Positions 35,162-43,844 of a DNA stretch of 64,000 nt are shown one piece after another. Source of the stretch: UBA8110 sp964597275 (GTDB taxonomy: Bacteria > SAR324 > NAC60-12); the NCBI GenBank assembly GCA_964597275.1, contig CAZQXS010000001.1:9725-73724 (forward strand), written 5' to 3'. Within the stretch, counting starts at the first letter, position 1; every line of letters starts with the position of its first letter. The notes beneath the pieces were generated by a model, which was given only the letters and a program-made list of their open reading frames with translations, was not told the origin of the DNA and did no database searches. The translations under genes and the position numbers were made by a program.

Positions 35162-36478
35162 GTGGACATCGCCCTGATTGGCTTTGTCGCCCTGCTCGTC
35201 CTCGTGTTTCTGCGCTTGCCAATCGCCTTTGCGATGGGGCTGGTGGGCTTTGCCGGATTTGGGGTGCTGACGGGCTGGAAGCCCGCCCTTTCGATGGTCG
35301 GAACCGTGGTGTCCGAAACCGCACTCAACTACGGGCTTTCGGTCGTGCCGCTCTTCATCCTGATGGGAAATCTGGTGACGAAGGCCGGGCTTTCGACGGA
35401 ACTCTACTCTGCGTCGCATTCATTCTTGGGGCATCGGCGCGGAGGGCTTTCGATGGCGACCATCGTGGCCTGCGGGGCGTTCAGCGCCATCTGTGGATCG
35501 AGTCTCGCAACGGCGGCCACGATGTCCCGCGTGGCCATGCCCTCGATGCGCAAGTACGGCTACTCCGACAGCCTCGCCTCCGCCTCGATTGCGGCAGGCG
35601 GCACCTTGGGCATCCTGATCCCGCCCAGCGTGATTCTGGTGATTTACGGACTGATGACGGAATCGAGCATCCGGGAACTGTTCGCGGCGGGATTCCTGCC
35701 CGGCTTGCTGGGGATTTTGCTCTACCTCGCGGCGGTGCAGTTCGTGGTCTGGAGGCGTCCGGAGGAGGGTCCGCAGGCCGAGCGGGTGCTGTGGCCCGAA
35801 CGCTGGGCCGCGCTCAGAGGAGTCTGGGGCACAGTGGCAATCTTCGTGCTGGTGATCGGGGGCATTTACGGTGGCATCTTCACGCCCACCGAAGCAGCGG
35901 GCATCGGCGCGGGCGGAGCGTTCGTGATGGCCCTCTTGCGCGGGGTGCATTCGTGGAGAGATCACCTGGAGGTGTTGTCTCACAGCGCCCGGACCTCCGC
36001 GATGCTCTTCAGCGTGTTGATCGGCGCCCTGATTTTCTCGAATTTTGTCAACCGCGTGGGCCTGCCCGCCGCCCTGCTGGAACTCGTGACGGGCTACGAC
36101 CTCAGCCCGCTGATGGTGCTGTTCGTGATCCTGCTGATCTACATCGTCCTCGGCTGTGTCTTTGAAAGCCTCTCGATGCTGCTGCTCACCATCCCGATCT
36201 TTTATCCGGTGGTGCAGGGCTTGGGCTACGCCGGCATGAGCGGCGAGCAGATGCTGGTCTGGTTCGGCATCATCGCCGTCGTCGTCACCGAGATCAGCCT
36301 GATCACCCCGCCCGTCGGCCTCAACGTCTTCGTCCTCAGCGGCGTGCTTCCGGATGTCAGCACCGTGACGGTCTTCAAGGGGGTCACGCCCTTCTGGTGC
36401 GTGGACATCCTCCGTCTGCTGATCCTCGTGCTGGCCCCCGGATACGTCCTGCTGCTGCCGAACCTGCTCTACCACTAG
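35162..36478 (+). CDS. dctM: TRAP transporter large permease
   Basis: 438 residues, about 12 transmembrane segments, the transport channel of the Na+-driven TRAP importer. It shows IALIGFVALLVLVFLRLPIA, GTLGILIPPSVILVIYGLMT, GGIYGGIFTPTEAAGIGAGG and ITPPVGLNVFVLSGVLPDV, all DctM hallmarks. The start is a GTG at 35162; an out-of-frame ATG at 35151 opens a frame of only eight codons and may affect translation. It completes dctP-dctQ-dctM. Confidence 0.95.
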   Translation: MDIALIGFVALLVLVFLRLPIAFAMGLVGFAGFGVLTGWKPALSMVGTVVSETALNYGLSVVPLFILMGNLVTKAGLSTELYSASHSFLGHRRGGLSMATIVACGAFSAICGSSLATAATMSRVAMPSMRKYGYSDSLASASIAAGGTLGILIPPSVILVIYGLMTESSIRELFAAGFLPGLLGILLYLAAVQFVVWRRPEEGPQAERVLWPERWAALRGVWGTVAIFVLVIGGIYGGIFTPTEAAGIGAGGAFVMALLRGVHSWRDHLEVLSHSARTSAMLFSVLIGALIFSNFVNRVGLPAALLELVTGYDLSPLMVLFVILLIYIVLGCVFESLSMLLLTIPIFYPVVQGLGYAGMSGEQMLVWFGIIAVVVTEISLITPPVGLNVFVLSGVLPDVSTVTVFKGVTPFWCVDILRLLILVLAPGYVLLLPNLLYH

Positions 36479-36538
36479 GGCGTTGCACCTTACCACTTCA
36501 AGATTAAGAAGCTGTGATGTTTTTATTTTCCGGACACC

Positions 36539-36567
36539 GTAGGGGCGGGTTTGAAACCCGCCCCTAC
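36539..36567. repeat. Near-perfect palindrome with GGGGCGGG arms
   Basis: Two 14-base arms (36539-36552 and 36554-36567) separated by one base; the core is TAGGGGCGGGTTT. This is a compact intergenic palindrome after dctM, and similar sequences recur in many bacterial genomes. A T-rich stretch precedes it on the plus strand, so it could end transcription on the minus strand. Confidence 0.75.
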
Positions 36568-36676
36568 CGCCTAAAAATCGACAGCGATGTTGGCACGGGA
36601 TGGCGGACCGCGCCCCGTAGGTGTGGGCCATGCCCGCGAATCAAATCCTGAAACCCCAAAACAGAGGAAAACCACC

Positions 36677-37306
36677 ATGAAATTCTACGATTGCCAGCCC
36701 GCCCCCTCGCCCCGACGCGCCCGCATCTTCATCGCCGAAAAGGGGCTGGAGGTGGAAACCGTGCAGGTCGATTTGCGTTCCGCAGAGCAGTTGTCCCCGG
36801 AGTTTCAAGCGATCAATCCGCACTGCACCGTGCCCGTGCTGGAACTTGACGACGGCACCCGCCTGACGAGTACGGCGGGAATCTGGAATTTTCTGGAAGC
36901 GGAATTCCCGAACCCACCCCTGTTGGGCACCACTCCGCAGGAAAGAGGCGTGATCGCCGACCTGCAATGGCGCATCGAGGTGGATGGATTTCTAGCGATG
37001 GCCGAGTGCCTGCGAAACTCCGCCCCCGCCATGCAGGGCCGTGCCCTCACTGGACCCGTCGGCTACGAGCAGATTCCAGAACTCGCCGAGCGCGGCAAGG
37101 CGCGGATGGAGCGGTTTCTGGAGGGAGTGGATGCCTTGATCGGCGAAAAGCCCTTTGTCGCGGGAGACACTTTTTCTGTCGCCGACATTGACCTGCTCGT
37201 GCTGCTGGACTTTGCCAAGTGGCGCAAGCTGCGGCTTCCGGAGGACGCGAAAAACGCGCAACGGTGGTACGAGGCCGTCAGCAACCGCCCCAGCGCAAAA
37301 CTCTAG
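36677..37306 (+). CDS. Glutathione S-transferase family protein
   Basis: 209 residues with a thioredoxin-fold N-terminal domain (MKFYDCQPAPSPRRARIFIA, NPHCTVPVLELDDGTRLTST) and an all-helical C-terminal domain ending in the conserved FVAGDTFSVADIDLLVLLDF capping motif. The cis-Pro of the glutathione site is in TVPVLEL. The role is probably detoxification or dehalogenation; the substrate is unknown. The ATG at 36677 sets the usual family N-terminus. The stop overlaps the convergent MFS gene by four bases. Confidence 0.93.
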   Translation: MKFYDCQPAPSPRRARIFIAEKGLEVETVQVDLRSAEQLSPEFQAINPHCTVPVLELDDGTRLTSTAGIWNFLEAEFPNPPLLGTTPQERGVIADLQWRIEVDGFLAMAECLRNSAPAMQGRALTGPVGYEQIPELAERGKARMERFLEGVDALIGEKPFVAGDTFSVADIDLLVLLDFAKWRKLRLPEDAKNAQRWYEAVSNRPSAKL

Positions 37307-38499
37307 GTCGGGGGTTGAGCGTCCTTTTCTCGGACGCTGAACAGCGCCAGCAGGAAGGAGAACAGCCCAAAAAGGCTCGTGCCCAGCGCGATTTCCAGCA
37401 CCAAGTCATAGCCCCCCCACTGCCAAAGTTGCGCGGCCAGCACAGGGGCCAGCGCAAACCCGCCCATGAAGCCCACCGCCATCGCCCCACTGATGGCCCC
37501 GAAGCCTTCGCGTCCCAAGAGATTTGCCGTGACCACCGGGCGGGTGATGCTCGTCACGCCATAGCCTGCGCCGTGGACCGCGACGAACACGAAGACCAGT
37601 TCCGGGCTGGCTCCTGCAAACATGAGCGCGACCACCCCTGCGCTGATGCACACGAAGGTGGTGGCGCAGACCGTGTTCATGGAAACGTGCTTTTCGGAAA
37701 ACATCATCACCAGCCGCCCCACCACCTGCATGGGACCAATCAACGAGGCCGCCAGCACCGCGAGTCCGGAAGGCACGTCGCGCTCCGCCAAAAGCGGCAG
37801 CAGGTGGGAGATGAGGAAGCCGTGTCCCACGGCAATCGCAGTGAAGGCGCTGGTCAATAGCCAGAACTCCGGCTTGGCCATCGCCGACTGCAACGGCCGT
37901 TCGGGCGCCGCTTGCGGATTGGGTCCGGCAGGGGCCGCTCCCGGTTGATCCTCGGCAGTGGCGAGCCAGAACAAGGGCACCGCGACCAGCAGGATCAACA
38001 GCGAAAAGGTGGTGGTGGACCCACGCCATCCCACAAAATCCGCCACGAGGTTCGCCGTTGGAAACGAGACGGTGCCTGCAAATCCCGCCACCAGCGTGAT
38101 CAGCGTGATCGAACGCTTGGCCTCCTCACCACGAATCCGCGTGACAAACGCGAAGCACGGCTCGTACAAGCACCCGGCCATCGCCAGCCCCAACCCCAGC
38201 CACGCCACAAAAAAGAGCCAGTACTGCTCGATCAGCCCGACCGCTCCAATGATCACTCCGGCCAGCAAAGCAGACCCGACCAACACGGCCCGACCGAACC
38301 CCCGGTCAATCAGATGCCCCGCCAGCGGTGCAGCGAGGGCCGAGACGATCAGCGCCGTCGTGTACGCCGCCGAGAGTTCCGTTTTGGACCAGCCCAAATC
38401 GGACTCCCAACGCAGGATCAGCGCTGGAAAGAGGTAGAGCGTTCCCGCCCAAACGAAGATTTCGGCGGTGGCCAGTTGCCAGATGGGGCGGTTGGACAT
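37303..38499 (-). CDS. Major facilitator superfamily transporter
   Basis: 398 residues with 12 hydrophobic segments in two halves. The first loop has HLIDRGFGRAVLVGSALLAG, a degenerate MFS signature, and the centre has a Pro/Ala-rich hydrophilic loop (EDQPGAAPAGPNPQAAPERP). Similar carriers transport organic acids or drugs; the ligand cannot be inferred. It lies 45 bases after yejB, in the place where yejE and yejF would normally be. Confidence 0.88.
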   Translation of the reverse strand: MSNRPIWQLATAEIFVWAGTLYLFPALILRWESDLGWSKTELSAAYTTALIVSALAAPLAGHLIDRGFGRAVLVGSALLAGVIIGAVGLIEQYWLFFVAWLGLGLAMAGCLYEPCFAFVTRIRGEEAKRSITLITLVAGFAGTVSFPTANLVADFVGWRGSTTTFSLLILLVAVPLFWLATAEDQPGAAPAGPNPQAAPERPLQSAMAKPEFWLLTSAFTAIAVGHGFLISHLLPLLAERDVPSGLAVLAASLIGPMQVVGRLVMMFSEKHVSMNTVCATTFVCISAGVVALMFAGASPELVFVFVAVHGAGYGVTSITRPVVTANLLGREGFGAISGAMAVGFMGGFALAPVLAAQLWQWGGYDLVLEIALGTSLFGLFSFLLALFSVREKDAQPPT

Positions 38500-38544
38500 G
38501 CTCAGTGAACGGCGTGGTTGGTGTGATCCGGGGCGTGAGGCAGC

Positions 38545-39651
38545 TCAGGTTTCCCGTGACTCGAAATCAATGCGAGGGTCCACGACGGTGTACATGAGGT
38601 CGCTGATCAGGCCCATGACGAGTCCGAGCAGGGTGAAGACATAAAGCGTTCCGAACATGATCGGGTAGTCCCGCTGGATCGCGGACTCAAATCCGAGCAG
38701 TCCAAGTCCGTCAAGGCTGAAGATGATCTCGATGAGCAGGGAGCCGCCGAAGAACATGCCGAGGAAGGCGGAGGGGAATCCGGCAATGATGATGAGCATG
38801 GCGTTGCGGAAGATGTGCCCGTACAAAATGCGGGATTCCGTCAAGCCCTTGGCGCGGGCGGTGATGACGTACTGCTTGCTGATCTCGTCGAGGAACGAGT
38901 TCTTGGTGAGCATGGTCAGGGTGGCAAAGCCGCCGATGAGCGTGGCCAGCAGCGGCAACGCAAGGTGCCAGAAGTAGTCCAAAATCTGCTCATACCACGG
39001 CAGTTCGCTGAAGTTGTCCGAGAACAGTCCACGCAGCGGGAACCACGCGAAGAACTCGCCCCCCGCAAAGAGGATGATGAGGAGGATCGCAAAGAGGAAG
39101 GTGGGGATGGCGTTGCCGAGGATGACGAGGGTGCTGGACCAGACATCAAAGCGGGAGCCGTGCTTGAGCGCCTTGCGGATGCCGAGCGGGATGCAAACGA
39201 GGTACACCGCAAGTGTGCTCCAAACGCCAAGGGAGATGGAGACGGGCATCTTGTCAATCACCAAGTCCACCACGCTGCGGTCCCGGAAGAGGCTGTCGCC
39301 GAAATCAAAGACGAGGTAGCTTTTCAGCATGTCGAAAAAACGCACATGTGCGGGCTTGTCGAAACCGTACATGCGCTCGATCTCCTTGACAATGTCCGGA
39401 TCAAGTCCGCGAGCGCCCCGGTACTTGGAGGTCACGGACGAATCCCCGGCACCGGAGGGCTTCGACTCGCGCAGTTCCCCGCCCGTGGAGGTGATGCGGT
39501 CGGTCGCGCTGATCGCGTCTCCCTGCAACTGCGCGATCATCTGCTCCACCGGACCTCCGGGAACCACCTGAATGACCGCGAAGTTGATGAGCAGGATGCC
39601 AAACAGCGTGGGGATGATGAGCAGCAACCGACGGAGGATGTAGGCGGTCAT
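38545..39651 (-). CDS. yejB: Oligopeptide-type ABC transporter permease, YejB-like
   Basis: 368 residues. The N-terminal TAYILRRLLLIIPTLFGILL and INFAVIQVVPGGPVEQMI are typical of DppB/OppB. A long insertion after the first segment (QLQGDAISATDRITSTGGEL) is a mark of YejB-type permeases of the microcin C and peptide importer. The conserved EAA-loop-like stretch is seen in YVITARAKGLTESRILYGHI. The gene is 78 bases downstream of yejA. The second permease (YejE) and ATPase (YejF) genes are not in the window. Confidence 0.92.
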   Translation of the reverse strand: MTAYILRRLLLIIPTLFGILLINFAVIQVVPGGPVEQMIAQLQGDAISATDRITSTGGELRESKPSGAGDSSVTSKYRGARGLDPDIVKEIERMYGFDKPAHVRFFDMLKSYLVFDFGDSLFRDRSVVDLVIDKMPVSISLGVWSTLAVYLVCIPLGIRKALKHGSRFDVWSSTLVILGNAIPTFLFAILLIILFAGGEFFAWFPLRGLFSDNFSELPWYEQILDYFWHLALPLLATLIGGFATLTMLTKNSFLDEISKQYVITARAKGLTESRILYGHIFRNAMLIIIAGFPSAFLGMFFGGSLLIEIIFSLDGLGLLGFESAIQRDYPIMFGTLYVFTLLGLVMGLISDLMYTVVDPRIDFESRET

Positions 39652-39729
39652 GGGGCGCGAAGCTGGAGAGCAGGGCTCCCGAGTTCAAATTACTCAGGAA
39701 CCCTTGAAGAGACCTGAATCGGCTCCGGG

Positions 39730-41577
39730 TCAGAGCGACTTCAGGTTCGGGGCGATTCCCCGCAGTTTGTCTTCCTTGGCGGAGTCAACCCACCAGGTGA
39801 AGAAGCCAAGGCCGTACTTGGGCGGGGTCTTGGGACGCGAGAACTTGTCCCAGTGCGCAAGCCGGAAGTAGTTGATGTGCCAGTGCGGAACCATGTAATG
39901 CCCCCAGAGCAGGGCGCGGTCCAGCGCACGGGTGCGGTCAATCAGCGACTGCCGATCCGGGGCTTCGATGACCAGCCGGATGAGTTGGTCAATCGCCGGA
40001 TTGCAGATGCCCATCACGTTGCGGGTTCCGGGGGTTTCGGCGGATTTGCAGCTCCAGTAGTTGTCCTGCTCGTTTCCGGGGGAGAGCGACTGCCCCACGC
40101 TCATCACGATCATGTCGAGGTCGTACTTGCGGTAGCGCTCGATGAACTGCGAGGTGTCCACCAGCCGGATGGTGGCGGTGATGCCGAGCTTCTCCAGGTT
40201 CTTGGTGAAGGGCAGCACGATGCGCTCAAACGCCTTGGAGTAGAGCAGCACCTCAAACTTCAGTTCCTCGCCCGTTTTCGTGTGGACGCGCTGGTTGTCC
40301 TTGACCTCCCACCCGGCTTCCTTGAGCAGCCGTGAGGCCGTGCGCAGGTTGCGGCGGATGTTGCCACTGCCGTCTGTGACGGGCACCTTGAACTCGGAGG
40401 TGAAGACCCCTTCCGGCAGGTCGTTGCGGAAGGGTTCGAGGATTTTCAACTCGGCAGCGGTGGGCATGCCACTGGAAGCGAGTTCGGAATTCTCGAAGTA
40501 GCTGTCGGTGCGTCGGTACTGCCCGTAGAAGAGGTTCTTGTTGCTCCACTCAAAGTCGAAGGCGTAGCTGATCGCCTCGCGCACCTTGCGGTCCTTGAAA
40601 AACGAGCGGCGGGTGTTGAACGCAAAGCCCTGCATCCCCCGTGGCAGTTCGTGGCCGATCTCGGATTTGACGATGCCGCCGGAGTCGAAGTTCTTGCCCT
40701 TGTACATCGTTCCCCAGAACTTCGAGTTGTTCTCGTTGCGGAAGTCGTACTCTCCGGCCTTGAAGGCTTCCAGCGAGACCGTTTGGTCGCGGTAGTAGTC
40801 GTAGCGTACGAGGTCGAAATTGCTCGACCCCCGGTTGACCGGAAGGTCTGCGCCCCAGTAATTCTCCACCCGTTCATAAACGATGTACTTGCCTGCCTCG
40901 AACTCCTTGATGCGGTACGCGCCACTGCCCAACGGCGGCTCCAGTGAGGACTTGGAGAAATCGCGGTCCTTCCACCAATGCGCTGGAAGCACAGGCAACT
41001 GCCCCATGATCAGCGGCAGTTCGCGGTTGGTCGTGCCCTCCTTGAAGTGGAACTTGACGCGGTTGTTGCCCGTGTCCTCCACCTTGGTCACGTCGCCGTA
41101 GTAGGATTTGTAGAAGGGCGCCCCTTTTTCGATGAGGGTGTTGAAGGTGAAGATCACGTCCGCCGGGGTGATCGGCTGGCCGTCGTGGAAACGGGCTTTG
41201 GGGTTGAGGTGAAAGGCGACCCAACTGCGGTCTTCCGGATACTCGATCTTCTCGGCGACGAGGCCGTATTCCGTGAACGCCTCGTCGCTCGAACTCGTCA
41301 TCAGCGTGTCGTACATCATGCCCAGACCGTCTGCCGCCTCGCCCTTGGGAATGAAGCCGTTGAAGCTGTCGAAGCTGCCGATGGACGCCATCCGGACCTT
41401 GCCGCCCTTGGGCGCGTTCGGATTGACGTACTCGAAATGCGTGAAGTCGGCACCGTATTTTGGAGCGCCGTTCATCGCCATTGCGTGGGCGGTGATCACT
41501 TGGGCCGCCGCCTGTCCCGCAAAGGCGAGTCCGAGCAGGGTGCTGAGGCCGATGAGCTGAAGTTTTCGCAGAGTCAT
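39730..41577 (-). CDS. yejA: Extracellular peptide-binding protein, YejA-like
   Basis: 615 residues, an SBP_bac_5 (DppA/OppA class C) periplasmic receptor. Signal peptide TLRKLQLIGLSTLLGLAFAG, cleaved near AAAQV. The mature part opens with HAMAMNGAPKYGADFTHFEY and VNPNAPKGGKVRMASIGSFD, the exact style of YejA, then NPKARFHDGQPITPADVIFT. The ATG at 41577 puts the signal peptide at the N-terminus; an upstream in-frame ATG at 41604 adds nine residues. It delivers peptides to YejB and a missing YejE/YejF. Confidence 0.95.
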   Translation of the reverse strand: MTLRKLQLIGLSTLLGLAFAGQAAAQVITAHAMAMNGAPKYGADFTHFEYVNPNAPKGGKVRMASIGSFDSFNGFIPKGEAADGLGMMYDTLMTSSSDEAFTEYGLVAEKIEYPEDRSWVAFHLNPKARFHDGQPITPADVIFTFNTLIEKGAPFYKSYYGDVTKVEDTGNNRVKFHFKEGTTNRELPLIMGQLPVLPAHWWKDRDFSKSSLEPPLGSGAYRIKEFEAGKYIVYERVENYWGADLPVNRGSSNFDLVRYDYYRDQTVSLEAFKAGEYDFRNENNSKFWGTMYKGKNFDSGGIVKSEIGHELPRGMQGFAFNTRRSFFKDRKVREAISYAFDFEWSNKNLFYGQYRRTDSYFENSELASSGMPTAAELKILEPFRNDLPEGVFTSEFKVPVTDGSGNIRRNLRTASRLLKEAGWEVKDNQRVHTKTGEELKFEVLLYSKAFERIVLPFTKNLEKLGITATIRLVDTSQFIERYRKYDLDMIVMSVGQSLSPGNEQDNYWSCKSAETPGTRNVMGICNPAIDQLIRLVIEAPDRQSLIDRTRALDRALLWGHYMVPHWHINYFRLAHWDKFSRPKTPPKYGLGFFTWWVDSAKEDKLRGIAPNLKSL

Positions 41578-41720
41578 GGGTCGTCCTTGGTTGGGTTGGT
41601 TCATGCCAGCAGTTTCTCACAGCATGGCCACGGTTCAAGCTGAACCCACAAAAGGGGAGTGCGGATGCCGCTTGTTCATGGTAAGATGAAGGCTCTTGAA
41701 CACACGGCCAAGGATTGCAG

Positions 41721-41909
41721 ATGCCACTTTACGATTACCACTGTGAGGATTGCAAGGGGGAGTTCACGGAACTCCGACGCCTTGCAGAAATGGATGCGCC
41801 GATTGCGTGTCCGTGCTGCGGCTCCCGCGACACGGAGCGTGCGGTCAGCGGGTTTGCGGTGGGTGCTGGGAGTTCCGGCGGCACGACCGGGCGCAGCCCC
41901 TTCCGTTGA
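41721..41909 (+). CDS. FmdB-like zinc-ribbon protein
   Basis: 62 residues. MPLYDYHCEDCKGEFTELRR and PIACPCCGSRDTERAVSGF show the two CxxC knuckles of the FmdB/CxxC_CXXC_SSSS zinc ribbon, followed by a Gly/Ser-rich tail. Proteins of this family are annotated as regulatory, but their role is unclear. The ATG at 41721 is preferred over an in-frame TTG at 41715. The neighbouring ppnN starts 105 bases later. Confidence 0.9.
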   Translation: MPLYDYHCEDCKGEFTELRRLAEMDAPIACPCCGSRDTERAVSGFAVGAGSSGGTTGRSPFR

Positions 41910-42013
41910 GCGGCCTGACGCCGGGCTGGTCAGCCCGGAACTTCTCGAAAACGCCACCACGCCATTTTCTGCGGGGCCGCTGCGCCCCTTGATTTCTGCC
42001 CCACACTAAGCTC

Positions 42014-43369
42014 ATGGACGCCCACGTCCGACCGGAAGGCACCCTCGAATTTCTCTCGCAACGCGAAATCCTCAAGCTGCGCGATGCCAGCGAAAGCGGC
42101 CTCTACGACCTCTTTCGGCGCTGTGCGCTGGCGGTCTTGAACTCTGGAAGCAAGACGGACAACGCCAAGGAAATCCTGGAGCAACATCAGGATTTTTCCG
42201 TCCGGCTGGTGCCGCAGGCGTTCGGGGTGAAGCTGGAGGTGCGCAATGCCCCGGACACGGCCTTTGTGGACGGCAGCATGATGCACGGCATCCGCAACCA
42301 CCTGTTTGCGGTGCTGCGGGACATCCTCTACGTCAACAGCCAACAGGAGCAGCGGCGCTTCGATCTGGACTCATCGGAGGGCACCACCGAGTTTGTCTAT
42401 CACCTGCTGCGCAATGCCGGAGTCCTGCGCAATCCGGAACGGCTCAACCTCGTGGTCTGCTGGGGTGGGCACTCGATCAACCCCGTGGAGTACGCCTACA
42501 CCAAGGAAGTGGGCTACCATCTGGGGTTGCGCGGGTTCAACATCTGCACGGGGTGCGGTCCCGGTGCCATGAAGGGGCCGATGAAGGGGGCGGCGGTGGG
42601 ACACGCTAAGCAGCGCGTCGAGGATGGTCGCTACGTCGGACTCACCGAACCCGACATCATCGCCGCCGAATCTCCCAACCCGCTCGTCAACTCGCTGGTC
42701 ATCCTCCCCGACATCGAAAAGCGGCTGGAGGCGTTTGTGCGGCTCGGACACGCCTTCATCGTGTTTCCGGGGGGCGTCGGGACGGTTGAAGAAATCCTTT
42801 ACCTCGCCGGCATCCTGCTGCATCCGGAAAACGTGAACTTGCCCTTTCCGATCATCTTCACCGGACCCAAGGAGAGCGAAGCGTACTTTCGGCAAATTGA
42901 TGATTTTCTCGGAGGGGTGCTGGGCCATCAGGTCCGCAGGCTCTACCGCATCATCATCGGCCAGCCCGAAGAGGTCGCCCGGACACTACAGGCCAGTGTC
43001 GGAGAGGTTCGCAAACACCGCCGGATCAGTGGCGATGCCTTCTACTTCAACTGGATGCTGAAGATTGACCGCATCTGGCAGGAGCCGTTTCGGCCCACGC
43101 ATGAAAGCATGGCCGCCCTGCAACTTGACGAAGCCCTGCCCCCGCATGAGCTGGCGGCCCACCTCCGGCGGCTCTTCTCCGGCATCGTCGCGGGCAATAT
43201 CAAGGACGAGGGCATCCGGGCGGTCGAGCAAAACGGGCCGTTCCTGCTCAACGGCGAACAGCGGCTGCTCTCCATGCTGGACCGTCTGCTCACCTCCTTC
43301 TGCGAGCAGCAGCGCATGAAACTTCCGGATGGTGCGGACTACCAGCCCTGCTATCGGCTGGCCGCATGA
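42014..43369 (+). CDS. ppnN: Nucleotide 5'-monophosphate nucleosidase, LOG family (PpnN/YgdH)
   Basis: 451 residues, matching PpnN, which cleaves purine and pyrimidine nucleotides to base and ribose-5-phosphate and is activated by (p)ppGpp in E. coli. The Rossmann-fold LOG core has VCWGGHSINPVEYAYTKEVG, CTGCGPGAMKGPMKGAAVGH and the signature VFPGGVGTVEEILYLAG. The N-terminal domain (RDASESGLYDLFRRCALAVL, then GSKTDNAKEILEQHQDF) also fits PpnN. It is not a short LOG cytokinin-activating enzyme. Confidence 0.94.
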   Translation: MDAHVRPEGTLEFLSQREILKLRDASESGLYDLFRRCALAVLNSGSKTDNAKEILEQHQDFSVRLVPQAFGVKLEVRNAPDTAFVDGSMMHGIRNHLFAVLRDILYVNSQQEQRRFDLDSSEGTTEFVYHLLRNAGVLRNPERLNLVVCWGGHSINPVEYAYTKEVGYHLGLRGFNICTGCGPGAMKGPMKGAAVGHAKQRVEDGRYVGLTEPDIIAAESPNPLVNSLVILPDIEKRLEAFVRLGHAFIVFPGGVGTVEEILYLAGILLHPENVNLPFPIIFTGPKESEAYFRQIDDFLGGVLGHQVRRLYRIIIGQPEEVARTLQASVGEVRKHRRISGDAFYFNWMLKIDRIWQEPFRPTHESMAALQLDEALPPHELAAHLRRLFSGIVAGNIKDEGIRAVEQNGPFLLNGEQRLLSMLDRLLTSFCEQQRMKLPDGADYQPCYRLAA

Positions 43370-43412
43370 TCCCAACGGAGTGATTCTCTCCGCCTTGCCA
43401 GTTCCGCTTGAG

Positions 43413-43844
43413 TCAGTACATCGGATCGCCGGAGCCGACCTGCTCGCGGATGTCTTGCAGGGGGCGATTTGAAGCCGGGCCGTCTTGGGATTGCTGCTCG
43501 TTGCCGTAGCGCCGCAAAAGCGTCCAACCCCAGCCCACCACCTTGTCGTCTTTCAGCACCACCGGGGTCAGTTCGTCGTCTGTGATCGCGTTGTCCGCCG
43601 CCTTGAGGTCGGTGTAGTAGAGCAGCAGTTCCACGGTTTCCCCTCCGGGCATGCGCATCAGTTCGGTGCGGTAGGGCTGTCGCATGATCCGCAGCACCTC
43701 GGTGCGGCTCATGTCAATGCTGAGGCGGCTGAGGTTTTGGCGGTTCTGCTCACGGATGGCCGCAGGGCGCGGGGCGCAAGCCATGAGCAAGACCAGTGTT
43801 GAAAGAGCCAACGCCATTTCTTTGGCGAGCGTCAAACGGATCAC
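43413..43844 (-). CDS. Small lipoprotein, SmpA/OmlA- or DUF3192-like
   Basis: 143 residues. Signal peptide with lipobox LLMAC (MIRLTLAKEMALALSTLVLL, then MACAP), so the mature protein is lipid-anchored. The body has LSIDMSRTEVLRIMRQPYRT and a TVELLLYYTDLK strand: the 'G/M-x-x-x-E-V-x-x-x-x-G/Q-x-P' pattern is that of SmpA/BamE-like and DUF3192 lipoproteins. The role is uncertain, possibly outer-membrane assembly. Its ATG overlaps the upstream sirtuin stop (ATGA). Confidence 0.75.
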   Translation of the reverse strand: MIRLTLAKEMALALSTLVLLMACAPRPAAIREQNRQNLSRLSIDMSRTEVLRIMRQPYRTELMRMPGGETVELLLYYTDLKAADNAITDDELTPVVLKDDKVVGWGWTLLRRYGNEQQSQDGPASNRPLQDIREQVGSGDPMY

